From NCBI RefSeq assembly GCF_002573715.1, contig NZ_PDHM01000016.1, forward strand, positions 165,649-229,648: DNA of 64,000 bases. Reading direction: 5' to 3'. Shown piece by piece: positions 8,002-16,027 of the stretch. The DNA comes from Paenibacillus sp. EZ-K15. GTDB taxonomy: Bacteria > Bacillota > Bacilli > Paenibacillales > Paenibacillaceae. A program made the translations under genes and the position numbers. The notes under the pieces were generated by a model. The model was not told the DNA's origin. It searched no databases and saw only the letters and a program-made list of their open reading frames with translations. Position 1 is the first letter of the stretch. Every line of letters starts with the position of its first letter.

Positions 8002-8097
8002 TCACATAACATAATATTCACGCATCGGACATTCGTCCTCGGTCCGGCATTCGCCGGACACCCAGCATATACTGGGTCGTGAATACAGGAGCGCTAT
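8002..8097 (+). repeat. attC-like recombination site 8, minimal form
   Basis: At about 95 bp the shortest complete site. R''-like TCACATAAC (8002-8010) complements GTTATGTGA at 7539. Outer arm ATATTCACG / CGTGAATAC. The two inner hairpins are reduced to GTCCGG-cattcg-CCGGAC and CCCAG-catata-CTGGG. The R'-like box reads GCTATGGGA (8093-8101), with C for the second base of the otherwise constant GTT. Confidence 0.82.
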
Positions 8098-8137
8098 GGG
8101 AAATTCATGCAAATCAAATGTGGAAGTAGGAAGAACA

Positions 8138-8960
8138 ATGGAAGATAGTCTATTCTTTACAGATGAGTTATTAACGAATATGAATAAATTCTTTACTGGG
8201 GAAGTAGTTCTTTTAGGAAATTTGAACAATGTAGAAGAAGAACGAATTAAACTAATCTATCCTCTCCTAGTTTCAATAATTGATAACTCTAAGTCTATGT
8301 CTATATTAGGTGAATGCAATTTAATTAATGATATGTATAAGATAGCTAGGTCTTATGTTGAAAGAATGATTAACTTTATGTATTTACAGGTTTGCAATGA
8401 AGGTGAATTTAAATCATTCCAATTACATACAACCCAGTGGATCGTTCAATCGAAACAACAAGAGGCAGGGTTAAAGTTGACTATACAGGCAAGGACAATG
8501 TAACTCTTCCGAATTTAGATGAAGCATTAGAGCGATTTACAAGTAAATCAGGCAAAGAAATAACACACTGGACACCAGTTTCCTTAGATAAACGAATTGA
8601 AACTATTAGCGAAAGAACTAATATAGATCCCAGTATCATGATGATGTGTAAGCTAAATATTTATGAGGATGCATCGGAAGCATTGCATGGCACATTATAT
8701 GGTTCACTATTTCACTTAGGGATTTTCCACCAGGAACAAAGTTATCGCATCCTAACGATTTATTACAACATTATAATTCTTTAAAGACTACAATTTATTG
8801 GACTTGTGGATTACTAACCGATGATTTATTTGCTTTACTTAACGAAAAGTACTCAAATTTAGAGGGACTGTATATTAAATCGAAAGAATATACAAACAGA
8901 GCAGTAGATGTAATGAAGAAGGCTGCGAAATACAATGAAGAAACTAAAAGATTTGACTGA
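8138..8960 (+). pseudogene. DUF5677-like protein broken by two frameshifts
   Basis: Three overlapping frames give one protein. Frame one (ATG 8138 behind AGGAAG) covers MEDSLFFTDELL...ARSYVERMINFMYLQVC...FKSFQLHTTQ. A shift near 8435 leads to SIETTRGRVKVDY...EALHGTLYGSLFHLGIF, and a second near 8725 to PPGTKLSHPNDLLQHYNSL...KAAKYNEETKRFD ending at 8960. The order of conserved pieces (R-S-x-x-E-x-x-x-N-F, then E-x-x-H-G) resembles DUF5677. Either the gene is dead or the consensus has two indel errors. It occupies the whole cassette 8093-8982. Confidence 0.7.
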
Positions 8961-8982
8961 TATTTCGATGAAGGCTTGAACA

Positions 8983-9143
8983 TCCCATAACACCGTATCT
9001 ACGCTGCGGGCTGCGCCCTTGATTCGCAAGATGAGGTAGGCAGAGAAGTGGATTCAGCTCACAACCCTGCGAGACTAAGTCCTGCGGACCCAGTCGCATG
9101 CGCTCCTTTAAGCCTCTCGGGTTCGTAGATACATCAACGTTAT
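8983..9143 (+). repeat. attC-like recombination site 9
   Basis: R''-like TCCCATAAC (8983-8991) complements the cassette start GCTATGGGA (8093) except for its variant C. Outer arm GTATCTACG / CGTAGATAC. The left hairpin is weak (TTGATTCGC); right hairpin CGAGACTAAGT / TTAAGCCTCTCG. R'-like GTTATGCGA from 9139. Confidence 0.8.
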
Positions 9144-9177
9144 GCGAAATCAATTTTAAAGGAGAATCGAATATAAT

Positions 9178-10083
9178 ATGGGTAAGAAATTAACTATATT
9201 TCTTGTTGATGGATCTGAAACAGGACCTAGAACAATTGAAATTGGTAACTGGTCTGGCAAAGCAGTATACTCGCAAAGATCATCACTTCCCAAAATTATA
9301 GAAAGGCAGGAATTCAATCGACCGGGTGTTTACATATTAAAATCAATGCCCAATAACGATAGTTATAACGAGCGAATGTACATAGGTGAAGCTGAGAACT
9401 TAAGAAAACGACTTAAACAACATTTAGCTGATTCTGATAGAGATTTTACAGAAATTGTAGCTTTTATTAGTAAAGATGAAATGCTTACAAAATCACATAT
9501 TAAGTATTTGGAATCCAGGATTATTACTTTGGCCAAGGAGGCTAAGACTGCCGAAATTGATAATACCGTTCAACCAGAACTGACAACATTACCTGAGGCA
9601 GATATCTCAGACATGGAATACTTTTTGGATCAAATCAAGCTTATTTTTCCTGTAGTGAATTTTATGTTCTTGGTTCCTTCCACATTAAAGCAATCTGAGA
9701 ATGCAACTGTTTTAGAGCAACCATCAAACAATAGTGAGATGGTTTACACAGTAAGAAGCAAGAAGGTAGCAGCAAAGTTAATTGAAACAGAAAAAGGCTA
9801 TGTAGTATTATCCGGATCTCAAAGCAGTAAAACTACATCTAATTCTATTTCTGAAGGATGGATCAAACAAAGAAATAAGTTAATAGAAACAGGGGTGCTC
9901 ATCGACGGAGGAGAGTTTTATATATTCAAGGATAATGCAATTTTTTCAAGTATTAGCGCAGCAACAGCTGTAGTATTAGGTCGGCAAGCGGCAGGTCCAG
10001 TAGAATGGGTTGATTCTGCTGGAAGAACGTTTAAACAAAATCAGGAGAAGAAATTTGAAGGGGAACTCAATGATGAAAATTGA
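9178..10083 (+). CDS. GIY-YIG nuclease domain protein with DUF4357
   Basis: A 301-residue protein. The GIY-YIG domain at about residues 48-125 shows GVYILKS, then MYIGEAENLRKRLKQHL (YIG and the basic helix) and a later catalytic-type Glu in LESRIITLAKE. A DUF4357-like region follows at about 230-290 (AGRTFKQNQEKKF). This architecture is known from uncharacterised nucleases, some linked to mobile elements. AAAGGAG before ATG; the only gene of cassette 9139-10085. Active as a DNA nuclease is inference; a substrate cannot be named. Confidence 0.82.
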   Translation: MGKKLTIFLVDGSETGPRTIEIGNWSGKAVYSQRSSLPKIIERQEFNRPGVYILKSMPNNDSYNERMYIGEAENLRKRLKQHLADSDRDFTEIVAFISKDEMLTKSHIKYLESRIITLAKEAKTAEIDNTVQPELTTLPEADISDMEYFLDQIKLIFPVVNFMFLVPSTLKQSENATVLEQPSNNSEMVYTVRSKKVAAKLIETEKGYVVLSGSQSSKTTSNSISEGWIKQRNKLIETGVLIDGGEFYIFKDNAIFSSISAATAVVLGRQAAGPVEWVDSAGRTFKQNQEKKFEGELNDEN

Positions 10084-10085
10084 CA

Positions 10086-10208
10086 TCGCATAACATAATA
10101 TTCAAGTTGCGGCTCCTAACGGAGCCTTGGTCTGCTTGATGGCTTTCTAAGATGTAGCTCAGCAGACACATCCGACTACGTCGGACGTCGTGAATACGGG
10201 AACGTTAT
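10086..10208 (+). repeat. attC-like recombination site 10, short
   Basis: R''-like TCGCATAAC (10086-10094) complements GTTATGCGA at 9139. Outer arm ATATTCAAG / CGTGAATAC has one mismatch (A opposite G). The right hairpin is only TCCGAC-tac-GTCGGA; the left is TTGGTCTGC / GCAGACA. R'-like GTTATGCGA from 10204. Confidence 0.8.
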
Positions 10209-10269
10209 GCGAAACCCCTGTACAATTATTATTAGGAACTGTAAAATTTAACTATTGGGAGGGTCTGAA

Positions 10270-11226
10270 ATGAATAAAAAGTACCTTATAAGTATTAAAG
10301 ATTTGGTCTATTTAATTGTAATATTAATTGGAGTGATTATAACCCTGCTTACTATACGTCTTGGTGATAACGGATCAGTAGTAGATTATTTTGGATTCGC
10401 GGGAACCCTTATCAGTATAGTATTGGCTGTGGTTGCACTAATCTACGCTTTCTTTCAAAGTATTACTTATGGAAATGCAAACAGCAAATTGGAGGAATCA
10501 GCAAAAAAGATAGAGGAAGTCACTGATGATCTAAAGAAAGTTAGCAACATTGAAAATCTTACAAAAGATCTAACTTCTTCGGTAGAAGAAGTTAAAAGTA
10601 ATATTCACCAAGCTATCGCAGGAATTAACGAAATGTCAGCAACTTTTCAAAATAATATTATTGAATTTCAAAGCTTAGTTAGTAATCTAGATATCATACA
10701 TACTAGTGTTGTAGAAACGCGGCAGGATATTCTAACAAAATTAAATGTTGTTGGTAGTGAAAATACTAATAAAGAAACTCCAATAGTTGCAGTCAGGGAA
10801 GAATGGATAGGAATTATCGTTTCGGCAATGCACAGGTTTCATATATTGTATTTATTTTACTTGTCGCTTGTTCATGATAGTGGTGTGAGAACAAACTGGC
10901 AACAGTATGTGGAGTGGGCGTTAAATAATGATTTAGCCTTTTGGAACGAATTGTGGAAAAATGAACATGAAAAAGCGGACGAAGAAAGGGATACTAACAA
11001 TATTCAAGTAGTTTTACAGAGAAATATTGGCGTACTCATGTCAATACACCCTAGCTTAGTGAACAATGGTTGGATAAAAGTTTCAGGTAAAATATACGAT
11101 GTAGAGGTTAACGAATATAACGACATATTGAAAGAGAGTGTTAGAAAGCGAATAGAAGAGTTAGACTTAGACAAGTCATCTGAGATAATCGAACTAATCA
11201 ACAATAATAAAATAGTAAAAGAATAG
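10270..11226 (+). CDS. Membrane-anchored coiled-coil protein, unknown function
   Basis: A 318-residue protein I do not recognise. Two hydrophobic segments lie at about residues 11-29 (LVYLIVILIGVIITLLTI) and 42-66 (FAGTLISIVLAVVALIYAFFQSI). A long heptad-rich stretch follows to about residue 160 (SKLEESAKKIEEVTDDLKKV..., repeated SSVEEVKSNI), then a globular C-terminal domain with EEWIGIIVSAMHRF and many aromatic residues. ATG 10270 follows GGGAGGG; an upstream in-frame TTG is less likely. The layout (TM hairpin, coiled coil, C-terminal domain) resembles sensor or effector proteins of defence systems, but no named family is visible. Sole gene of cassette 10204-11296. Confidence 0.75.
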   Translation: MNKKYLISIKDLVYLIVILIGVIITLLTIRLGDNGSVVDYFGFAGTLISIVLAVVALIYAFFQSITYGNANSKLEESAKKIEEVTDDLKKVSNIENLTKDLTSSVEEVKSNIHQAIAGINEMSATFQNNIIEFQSLVSNLDIIHTSVVETRQDILTKLNVVGSENTNKETPIVAVREEWIGIIVSAMHRFHILYLFYLSLVHDSGVRTNWQQYVEWALNNDLAFWNELWKNEHEKADEERDTNNIQVVLQRNIGVLMSIHPSLVNNGWIKVSGKIYDVEVNEYNDILKESVRKRIEELDLDKSSEIIELINNNKIVKE

Positions 11227-11237
11227 ATAGTATTATT

Positions 11238-11262
11238 GGTCCCTAGCACTAGGGACTGTTTA
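11238..11262 (+). terminator. Hairpin after the coiled-coil gene
   Basis: GGTCCCTAG-ca-CTAGGGACTG followed by TTTATATAT. Position 12 bp after the stop codon suits an intrinsic terminator, although the T-run is short. Confidence 0.5.
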
Positions 11263-11296
11263 TATATTTGGTAGTGGTTCCATGAGGAGCGGGGCA

Positions 11297-11455
11297 TCGC
11301 ATAACACCGCATTCACGCATCGGAGCTAACGCCCCTCGGTCCGCAAGATGTATTTTCTAAAGTAGCCTAATCGGCGGACAACCCTGCACCGGCTAAGTCT
11401 TCGACCCGCGCTTCGCGCTTAAGCCGGTGAGGGTTCGTGAATGCCATAACGTTAC
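11297..11455 (+). repeat. attC-like recombination site 11
   Basis: R''-like TCGCATAAC (11297-11305) complements GTTATGCGA at 10204. The outer arm is GCATTCACG with CGTGAATGC, a compensated A-T to G-C change that keeps the stem paired. Right hairpin CCGGCTAAGT / CTTAAGCCGG. R'-like GTTACGCGA from 11451. Confidence 0.82.
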
Positions 11456-11498
11456 GCGAAACCACCTAAACCAATTTAAAAACCAAGGAGAATCATCA

Positions 11499-12035
11499 AT
11501 GATATGGGAGTCATCTTATTGGAAAGAGGATCTCTTGGCACTTTCAAAGAAAATTAGTACTAAATATCGAGTAACTCCTTTTTCTGAAGAATTAGCTGTA
11601 GAATTCGAAAAAGATATAATGATCGCTCTGTATTCTGTCCGGAAACTTGAAGAAGCCCGTAAATTATCTTCAAATACAAAAAGTATTCAATTAAAAGTAA
11701 AGTCATACAAAAACCTTAAGAATGTTACTCTTTTAAACTGGCATCGAATTGAAGAGTTGTTTGACTTAGATAATCCCATAAATGAAAAAATTCGAGCAAA
11801 TCATTTTTATAATCAAATCATACATAGTTATATTTTTCTTATTTCCACGGATGAATCAGATTCAATTGATGGATTTTTCTTTTGTTCAGACAGAGTGCGT
11901 AATAAGAGACTGTATTATGTTGAATTAATTGAAATAGAAAGATTCGTATCATTTGTTGGAAATGATTATCCAACCAAACAAAGTTTTGATTACGACGAAT
12001 CATTACAAGATTATACAGTAAATACACCAACATAA
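11499..12035 (+). CDS. Hypothetical cassette protein
   Basis: 178 residues, soluble, not recognised. It opens MIWESSYWKEDLLALSKKI and contains a central FYNQIIHSYIFLISTDESDSIDGFFFCSDRVRNKRLYYV-like beta-rich region where aromatic residues cluster. The ATG at 11499 follows AAGGAG at the right distance; upstream in-frame codons reach back into the recombination site and are unlikely. Alone in the cassette 11451-12069, whose end boxes match at only 7 of 9 positions. Confidence 0.7.
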   Translation: MIWESSYWKEDLLALSKKISTKYRVTPFSEELAVEFEKDIMIALYSVRKLEEARKLSSNTKSIQLKVKSYKNLKNVTLLNWHRIEELFDLDNPINEKIRANHFYNQIIHSYIFLISTDESDSIDGFFFCSDRVRNKRLYYVELIEIERFVSFVGNDYPTKQSFDYDESLQDYTVNTPT

Positions 12036-12069
12036 AGATCAAAATTAGTATTCGAAAGAAGAGGTGGCA

Positions 12070-12239
12070 TCGGATAACAATATATTCACGCAGCGGGCCG
12101 GCTGAAGCCGTCCCTTGGTCCGCCCGAGGCATTTCGAGGAAGTGGATTCAGGCGGACAACCCTGCGAACCTAACCGCAGTCGCGGCCGGCAGCTGAAGCT
12201 GCCTTAAGGTTCTCGGGTTCGTGAATACGGGAACGTTAG
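12070..12239 (+). repeat. attC-like recombination site 12
   Basis: R''-like TCGGATAAC (12070-12078). Its complement GTTATCCGA differs at two positions from the cassette start GTTACGCGA (11451) and equals the start at 3129. Outer arm ATATTCACG / CGTGAATAC. Left hairpin TTGGTCCGCC / GGCGGACAA, right hairpin CGAACCTAA / TTAAGGTTCTCG. R'-like GTTAGGCGA from 12235. Confidence 0.8.
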
Positions 12240-12267
12240 GCGAAATTCGGGTACTATGCAGCATGAT

Positions 12268-12696
12268 TCATTGAAGTGTATGTTTAATACTAGTATTAAT
12301 ACAATCAGCTAATTGATCGATTATATTGTCAAAGTCGAGTTTAAGTTCTTGTTCCCAGACTCGAATAAGAGTCCATTCTTTTTCTAGATAGTATTCAGTT
12401 ACTTCTTTGTCTCGTTGGATGTTTCGAGTAATTTTCTTTTCCCAATATTCAGGATTTTTTCTGGGTTGCTTATAGTGAAGTGAACATCCATGCCAAAAGC
12501 AAGAATCAATGAAAATTACAATTTTATATTTTTTGATTGCAATGTCAGGTTTGCCGAATAAGCATGTTACATTTTTCCGGAATCGAATACCTTTTCTCCA
12601 AATCGCTTTTGAAACAGATTGTTCAAGTTTTGTATTTTTTCCTCTAATTGAACTCATGACTAGGAAATTCTCTTTATCGTTTCTTTTGCGAGGCAT
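12268..12696 (-). CDS. vsr: Very short patch repair endonuclease Vsr
   Basis: A 142-residue Vsr enzyme that nicks 5' of the T in T:G mismatches arising from deamination of 5-methylcytosine. Seen are MSSIRGKNTKLEQSV (N-terminal hook), FRKNVTCLFGKPDIAIKKYKIVIFIDSCFWHGCSLH (catalytic Asp and the zinc/metal-linked Cys and His; relatives read GKPDIVF...VHGCFWHGH) and a C-terminal EWTLIRVWEQEL. No cytosine-5 methyltransferase is adjacent. It is the only gene in the left array on the minus strand; its start faces the next site. An AGGGGGGGT site (complement of ACCCCCCCT) precedes the ATG. Confidence 0.92.
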   Translation of the reverse strand: MPRKRNDKENFLVMSSIRGKNTKLEQSVSKAIWRKGIRFRKNVTCLFGKPDIAIKKYKIVIFIDSCFWHGCSLHYKQPRKNPEYWEKKITRNIQRDKEVTEYYLEKEWTLIRVWEQELKLDFDNIIDQLADCINTSIKHTLQ

Positions 12697-12794
12697 AATT
12701 ACCCCCCCTATATCAATGGGAACGTTCGTTCTAATAATAACTTAACGATGCTAAAAAGGCAATCTTCATACGCCACACAGAGATGTCCCGAATA

Positions 12795-12937
12795 TCACAT
12801 AACACCGTATTCACGTATCGGGAGTATCGTCCCTCGGTTGTCAGATGTATAATCATGGAAGAAGCTCAGACAACAAACGAGCCAGTCAAGATAAGAGTTA
12901 TCTATGGCTGGTTCGTTTCGTGAATACAAGAACGTTA
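12795..12937 (+). repeat. attC-like recombination site 13 (type B)
   Basis: R''-like TCACATAAC (12795-12803); cassette start GTTAGGCGA (12235) matches 7 of 9. Outer arm GTATTCACG / CGTGAATAC perfect. Left hairpin GGTTGTCAG / CTCAGACAAC; right hairpin AACGAGCCAG / CTGGTTCGTT around TCAAGATAAGAGTTATCTA. R'-like GTTATCTGA from 12933. Confidence 0.8.
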
Positions 12938-13004
12938 TCTGAAAGGAACGCAAGATTTTTAAAGACTTTACTAACTATTTCGTTTGTTCATGGAGGTCCA
13001 ATCA

Positions 13005-13439
13005 ATGTATGCTGTTGTTGCGAATGTGGTAAAAGACAATCAACTTAGAGTTGGAGCAAAAGTTTATATTTTATTTTGTCACGGAATGGCTGAGAATCCA
13101 AAAGTGTATCTAATGGCTAAAGGCGGAATACGAATAGAGAAATATATGCCGTATAAACGATTAAATAAATTCAGGACGCAGTGGCTTCCGGAGCATATTA
13201 GAGAAAGAGTAATCTGGAAGTATGAAGATAAAGGAGTAGCAGATCAAGTGGCAAAAAGACTTGAGTTGATGTGGACTAATGTTCGCTTATTTGATGAACA
13301 AGGAAATCAAATCAGAGAAGGTGTTCCTGCAAGTGAAGCCTTTAATATAGCTGAAAATATTAAATTCATTGATAAGACTTATAGATTTAATGAGGTTTAT
13401 AAGCCCAAAATCATTAATAAGACTTTTAACAAGATATAA
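13005..13439 (+). CDS. Hypothetical cassette protein
   Basis: 144 residues, basic, not recognised. It opens MYAVVANVVKDNQLRVGAKVYILFCHGMAENPKVYLMAKGG-like, with a predicted small beta-barrel or SH3-like start, then a helical section (PEHIRERVIWKYEDKGVADQVAKRLELMW). ATG 13005 follows TGGAGG. The cassette 12933-13494 has perfectly matching ends, so it is likely a recently mobile unit. Confidence 0.7.
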   Translation: MYAVVANVVKDNQLRVGAKVYILFCHGMAENPKVYLMAKGGIRIEKYMPYKRLNKFRTQWLPEHIRERVIWKYEDKGVADQVAKRLELMWTNVRLFDEQGNQIREGVPASEAFNIAENIKFIDKTYRFNEVYKPKIINKTFNKI

Positions 13440-13494
13440 ATAAAAATGAAAAAGAGAACATTTGATGCCAGTGAACTCGAAGAAGGCGTTCCCA

Positions 13495-13653
13495 TCAGAT
13501 AACAACATATCTACGCTGCGGGTTTCGCCCTTGGTCCGAAAGAGGAGGAAGGCATGGAAGCGGAAACAGCTCACAACCCTGCGAGGATAAGTCCGTTGGA
13601 CCCGGCGCGTTCGCGCCTTAAGCCTCTCGGGTTCGTAGATACGGGAACGTTAG
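13495..13653 (+). repeat. attC-like recombination site 14
   Basis: R''-like TCAGATAAC (13495-13503) complements GTTATCTGA at 12933. Outer arm ATATCTACG / CGTAGATAC. Right hairpin CGAGGATAAGTCCG / CGCGCCTTAAGCCTCTCG. R'-like GTTAGCTGA from 13649. Confidence 0.82.
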
Positions 13654-13692
13654 CTGAAGGATACGCAAATCTTATAGGTGAGGGTGATTCGT

Positions 13693-14289
13693 TTGAAGCA
13701 AGGACTCATTGTGTTGATGAACGGAACTTCAAGTTCAGGAAAGACTAGTATTTCTATGGAACTGATCAATCAGAAAAAGATTCTTTTTCATCATTTATCC
13801 ATAGATGATTTTTTTTATAATTACAATGATTTTATCGATAATAAATTTCCAGATATTGAACCTACAAGAGAAGTGGATAATCAAGTTGTCGGACAAATAC
13901 TTTTTGATCCCATAATCTCAGTGTATTATGCAACAATTAAACTGTTTTCAGAAATGGGTTTGAATGTAATCGTCGATACCGTAATCGACAATGACAAGCG
14001 GTTTAATGATTATCTTGATGTACTTTTTGATCATCCTACATTATTTGTAGGAGTACTATGCTCGAAAGAAGAACTCATAAGAAGAGAGCAAATAAGAGGA
14101 GATCGAGAGATTGGACTAGCAAATTCCCAGTTCAATAAAGTATATTGCTTTAATGAATATGACCTTGAAGTAAATACTGAAGACTTGGATCCAACAGAAT
14201 GTGCCGAAAAGATATTAAGTTTTATTAAGTCCGATAAGGATTACTCGGCATTTAAGAAATTAAGTAAAAGAGATATTCGTGTTTCATAG
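13693..14289 (+). CDS. Chloramphenicol phosphotransferase-like kinase
   Basis: 198 residues from TTG 13693 behind GGTGAGGGTGATT (an upstream in-frame GTG at 13678 would lie closer to the recombination site). The P-loop LMNGTSSSGKTSIS is near the N-terminus; LSIDDFF supplies the Asp pair typical of CPT enzymes, and a lid R-x-x-R-G-D-R-E-I-G-L-A follows at about residue 135. CPT-family kinases phosphorylate small molecules such as chloramphenicol; most relatives in Firmicutes have no proven substrate. Only gene of cassette 13649-14301; stop codon 13 bp before the next site. Confidence 0.82.
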   Translation: MKQGLIVLMNGTSSSGKTSISMELINQKKILFHHLSIDDFFYNYNDFIDNKFPDIEPTREVDNQVVGQILFDPIISVYYATIKLFSEMGLNVIVDTVIDNDKRFNDYLDVLFDHPTLFVGVLCSKEELIRREQIRGDREIGLANSQFNKVYCFNEYDLEVNTEDLDPTECAEKILSFIKSDKDYSAFKKLSKRDIRVS

Positions 14290-14301
14290 AAGGCGAATCC
14301 A

Positions 14302-14495
14302 TCAGATAACAACCTATTCACGAATAAGGGCTATCGCATTGCCCCTCGGTCGGCCCAAGGGTTTTCGAAGAAGCGGAATCAGGCGGACACATCTGCAAGG
14401 CTAACTGCACTCCGCGCAGCCGGTTTGGTTGGAGGTCTACGCCTCTCCAGATCCGCACCTTATGCCTCTCGACGTCGTGAACACACGAACGTTAG
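14302..14495 (+). repeat. attC-like recombination site 15
   Basis: R''-like TCAGATAAC (14302-14310); complement GTTATCTGA matches 8 of 9 with GTTAGCTGA at 13649. Outer arm TATTCACGA / TCGTGAACA. The right hairpin is enlarged and less regular (AAGGCTAACTGC ... CCTTATGCCTCTCG). R'-like GTTAGGTGA from 14491. Confidence 0.78.
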
Positions 14496-14534
14496 GTGAA
14501 ATCCCCCTAAACCATTTTAATTACAGGAGATTCT

Positions 14535-15242
14535 ATGAAGCGAACTATAATGATCAGTGATATTCATGGCTGCATAAATCAATTAAATCAATTGTTATCT
14601 CAAATCTATTACGATCCGAATAATGATCAACTTATTTTACTGGGTGATTATGTTGATAAAGGACCAAACAGTAAAGAGGTAGTTGAAAGAGTTATTGATC
14701 TGATGGGGAATCATAATGTAATTGCGTTACGTGGAAATCATGACCAACGATTGTTTGATCTAATTTATACCGAAAGTAGTATTGTTAGGTCCAAGTTCAT
14801 AGAACACGGTGGCATTCAAACTATACAAAGTTATTGTGATATAAATACTGAAATCAATGAAGAGCAATTGAATAAGGCGATAGAAACTATTAGAACTCAT
14901 TTTAAGCATCATCTTGATTTTTTAGGTAGCTTACCTCTATACCATGAAGACAATAACCACATTTATGTTCATGCTGGATTGAATCCAAACTATACAGATT
15001 GGAAGAAGCAACCTGAAAGGGATTTTATGTATATAAAGGACGAATTCATTAGATCAAATTTTGAAATAAACAAGAAAGTTATTTTTGGGCATACCAGGAC
15101 AATTGATATACATGGAGTACCCGATATATGGTTCAGTGAGGACAAGATAGGAATAGATGGTGGGTGCGCATATGGAATGCAATTAAATTGTTTAATCTTT
15201 CAAAATGGAACATATACAACGGCACAGGTTAAGAGATCTTGA
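14535..15242 (+). CDS. Calcineurin-like metallophosphatase (PrpE/ApaH-type)
   Basis: 235 residues with the full metallophosphoesterase motif set: ISDIHGC (residues 7-13), LLGDYVDKGPNSKEV (35-49), LRGNHDQRL (62-70), VHAGLNP near 146 and GHTR near 187. It belongs with bacterial serine/threonine protein phosphatases and symmetrical diadenosine tetraphosphatases of the PrpE type. ACAGGAG precedes ATG. A chromosomal homologue lies at 42750-43514 with the same length and the same motif spacing, which suggests that cassette genes may be drawn from, or copied into, the host pool. Confidence 0.88.
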   Translation: MKRTIMISDIHGCINQLNQLLSQIYYDPNNDQLILLGDYVDKGPNSKEVVERVIDLMGNHNVIALRGNHDQRLFDLIYTESSIVRSKFIEHGGIQTIQSYCDINTEINEEQLNKAIETIRTHFKHHLDFLGSLPLYHEDNNHIYVHAGLNPNYTDWKKQPERDFMYIKDEFIRSNFEINKKVIFGHTRTIDIHGVPDIWFSEDKIGIDGGCAYGMQLNCLIFQNGTYTTAQVKRS

Positions 15243-15266
15243 GATTAGTTCAGGATGCAGGGAACA

Positions 15267-15457
15267 TCGCCAACACTATATTCACGTATCGGGACGACTC
15301 TGTCGCCCCTCGGTCCGGCAGTAGATTGATGTAATTCGGTGAGGCATTTCAGTATTACGCATCAAGTGAATTCAACCGGACACATCCCACTACCTAACAG
15401 CATCGCGGCCGCACTTCGGGCTTAAGATGTAGGACGTCGTGAATACAAGAACGTTAT
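15267..15457 (+). repeat. attC-like recombination site 16
   Basis: The left box is TCGCCAAC, one base short; it pairs only partly with GTTAGGTGA (14491). Outer arm ATATTCACG / CGTGAATAC. Left arm long (about 190 bp in total), with GGTCCGG / CCGGACA. R'-like GTTATGTGA from 15453. Confidence 0.78.
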
Positions 15458-15496
15458 GTGAATATCGCTAATGTTAAAACCAAGGAGGAACAAACG

Positions 15497-15991
15497 GTGA
15501 GTAGAAGACAAATTCTAGCTAAACTAGCAGAAGAATTAGCTTCAAGACCATTGATAGGAAATAAAGATAAATACGGTCCAGATTTAGAACCAATTCTTAG
15601 ATGTTTTCCAAGAGATAACCCGAATATTGGTTTCGATTGGTGTGCTGCATTTGTATATCATTGCTGTACTGAGGCAGGCGTGAAGTTACCAGTACGATAT
15701 CCAGAGCCGGTTTCACGTAATTTTGCATGGGTAGAAGCTTGGTTGGAATGGGGACAATTATATAGTTTTTATCATCATAAAAGTGATCAGTCGTTCATTC
15801 CAGATCAAGGGGATCTTATAATATTTGATAACATTTTAGGGAATGGACAAAACGATCATATCGGAGTGGTAGTAAAAATAGAACAGGGTAAAATAATAAC
15901 AGCAGAAGGGAATTATTATAATAAATCAGGAATATTTCAAAGAACTATAGAACAAATAAATGGATATATAAGAATTGACGATACCTATTAA
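15497..15991 (+). CDS. CHAP-domain amidase-like protein
   Basis: 164 residues from GTG 15497, which follows AAGGAGG; a GTG at 15458 is inside the recombination site and is rejected. The CHAP (NlpC/P60-like) triad is visible: Cys in DWCAAFVYHCC (about residues 40-50), His in DHIGVVVKIE (about 123), Asn in AEGNYY. No signal peptide is seen, so it would act inside the cell, or be an amidase on a non-wall substrate such as glutathionylspermidine or a peptide toxin. Sole gene of cassette 15453-16027, ends matching 9/9. Confidence 0.82.
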   Translation: MSRRQILAKLAEELASRPLIGNKDKYGPDLEPILRCFPRDNPNIGFDWCAAFVYHCCTEAGVKLPVRYPEPVSRNFAWVEAWLEWGQLYSFYHHKSDQSFIPDQGDLIIFDNILGNGQNDHIGVVVKIEQGKIITAEGNYYNKSGIFQRTIEQINGYIRIDDTY

Positions 15992-16027
15992 TAGATTTTG
16001 AAAGAGTATTCATAGAAGGCGATAACA

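Noticed and set aside
11427..11498. N-terminal extension of the 11499 gene
   Set aside because: It covers the end of site 11; ATG 11499 has a proper ribosome site.
13554..13748. Reading frame across site 14
   Set aside because: It consists mostly of recombination-site sequence; the real gene starts at 13693 in another frame.
15458..15496. GTG 15458 as start of the CHAP protein
   Set aside because: It lies within the end box of site 16; GTG 15497 has AAGGAGG at the right distance.
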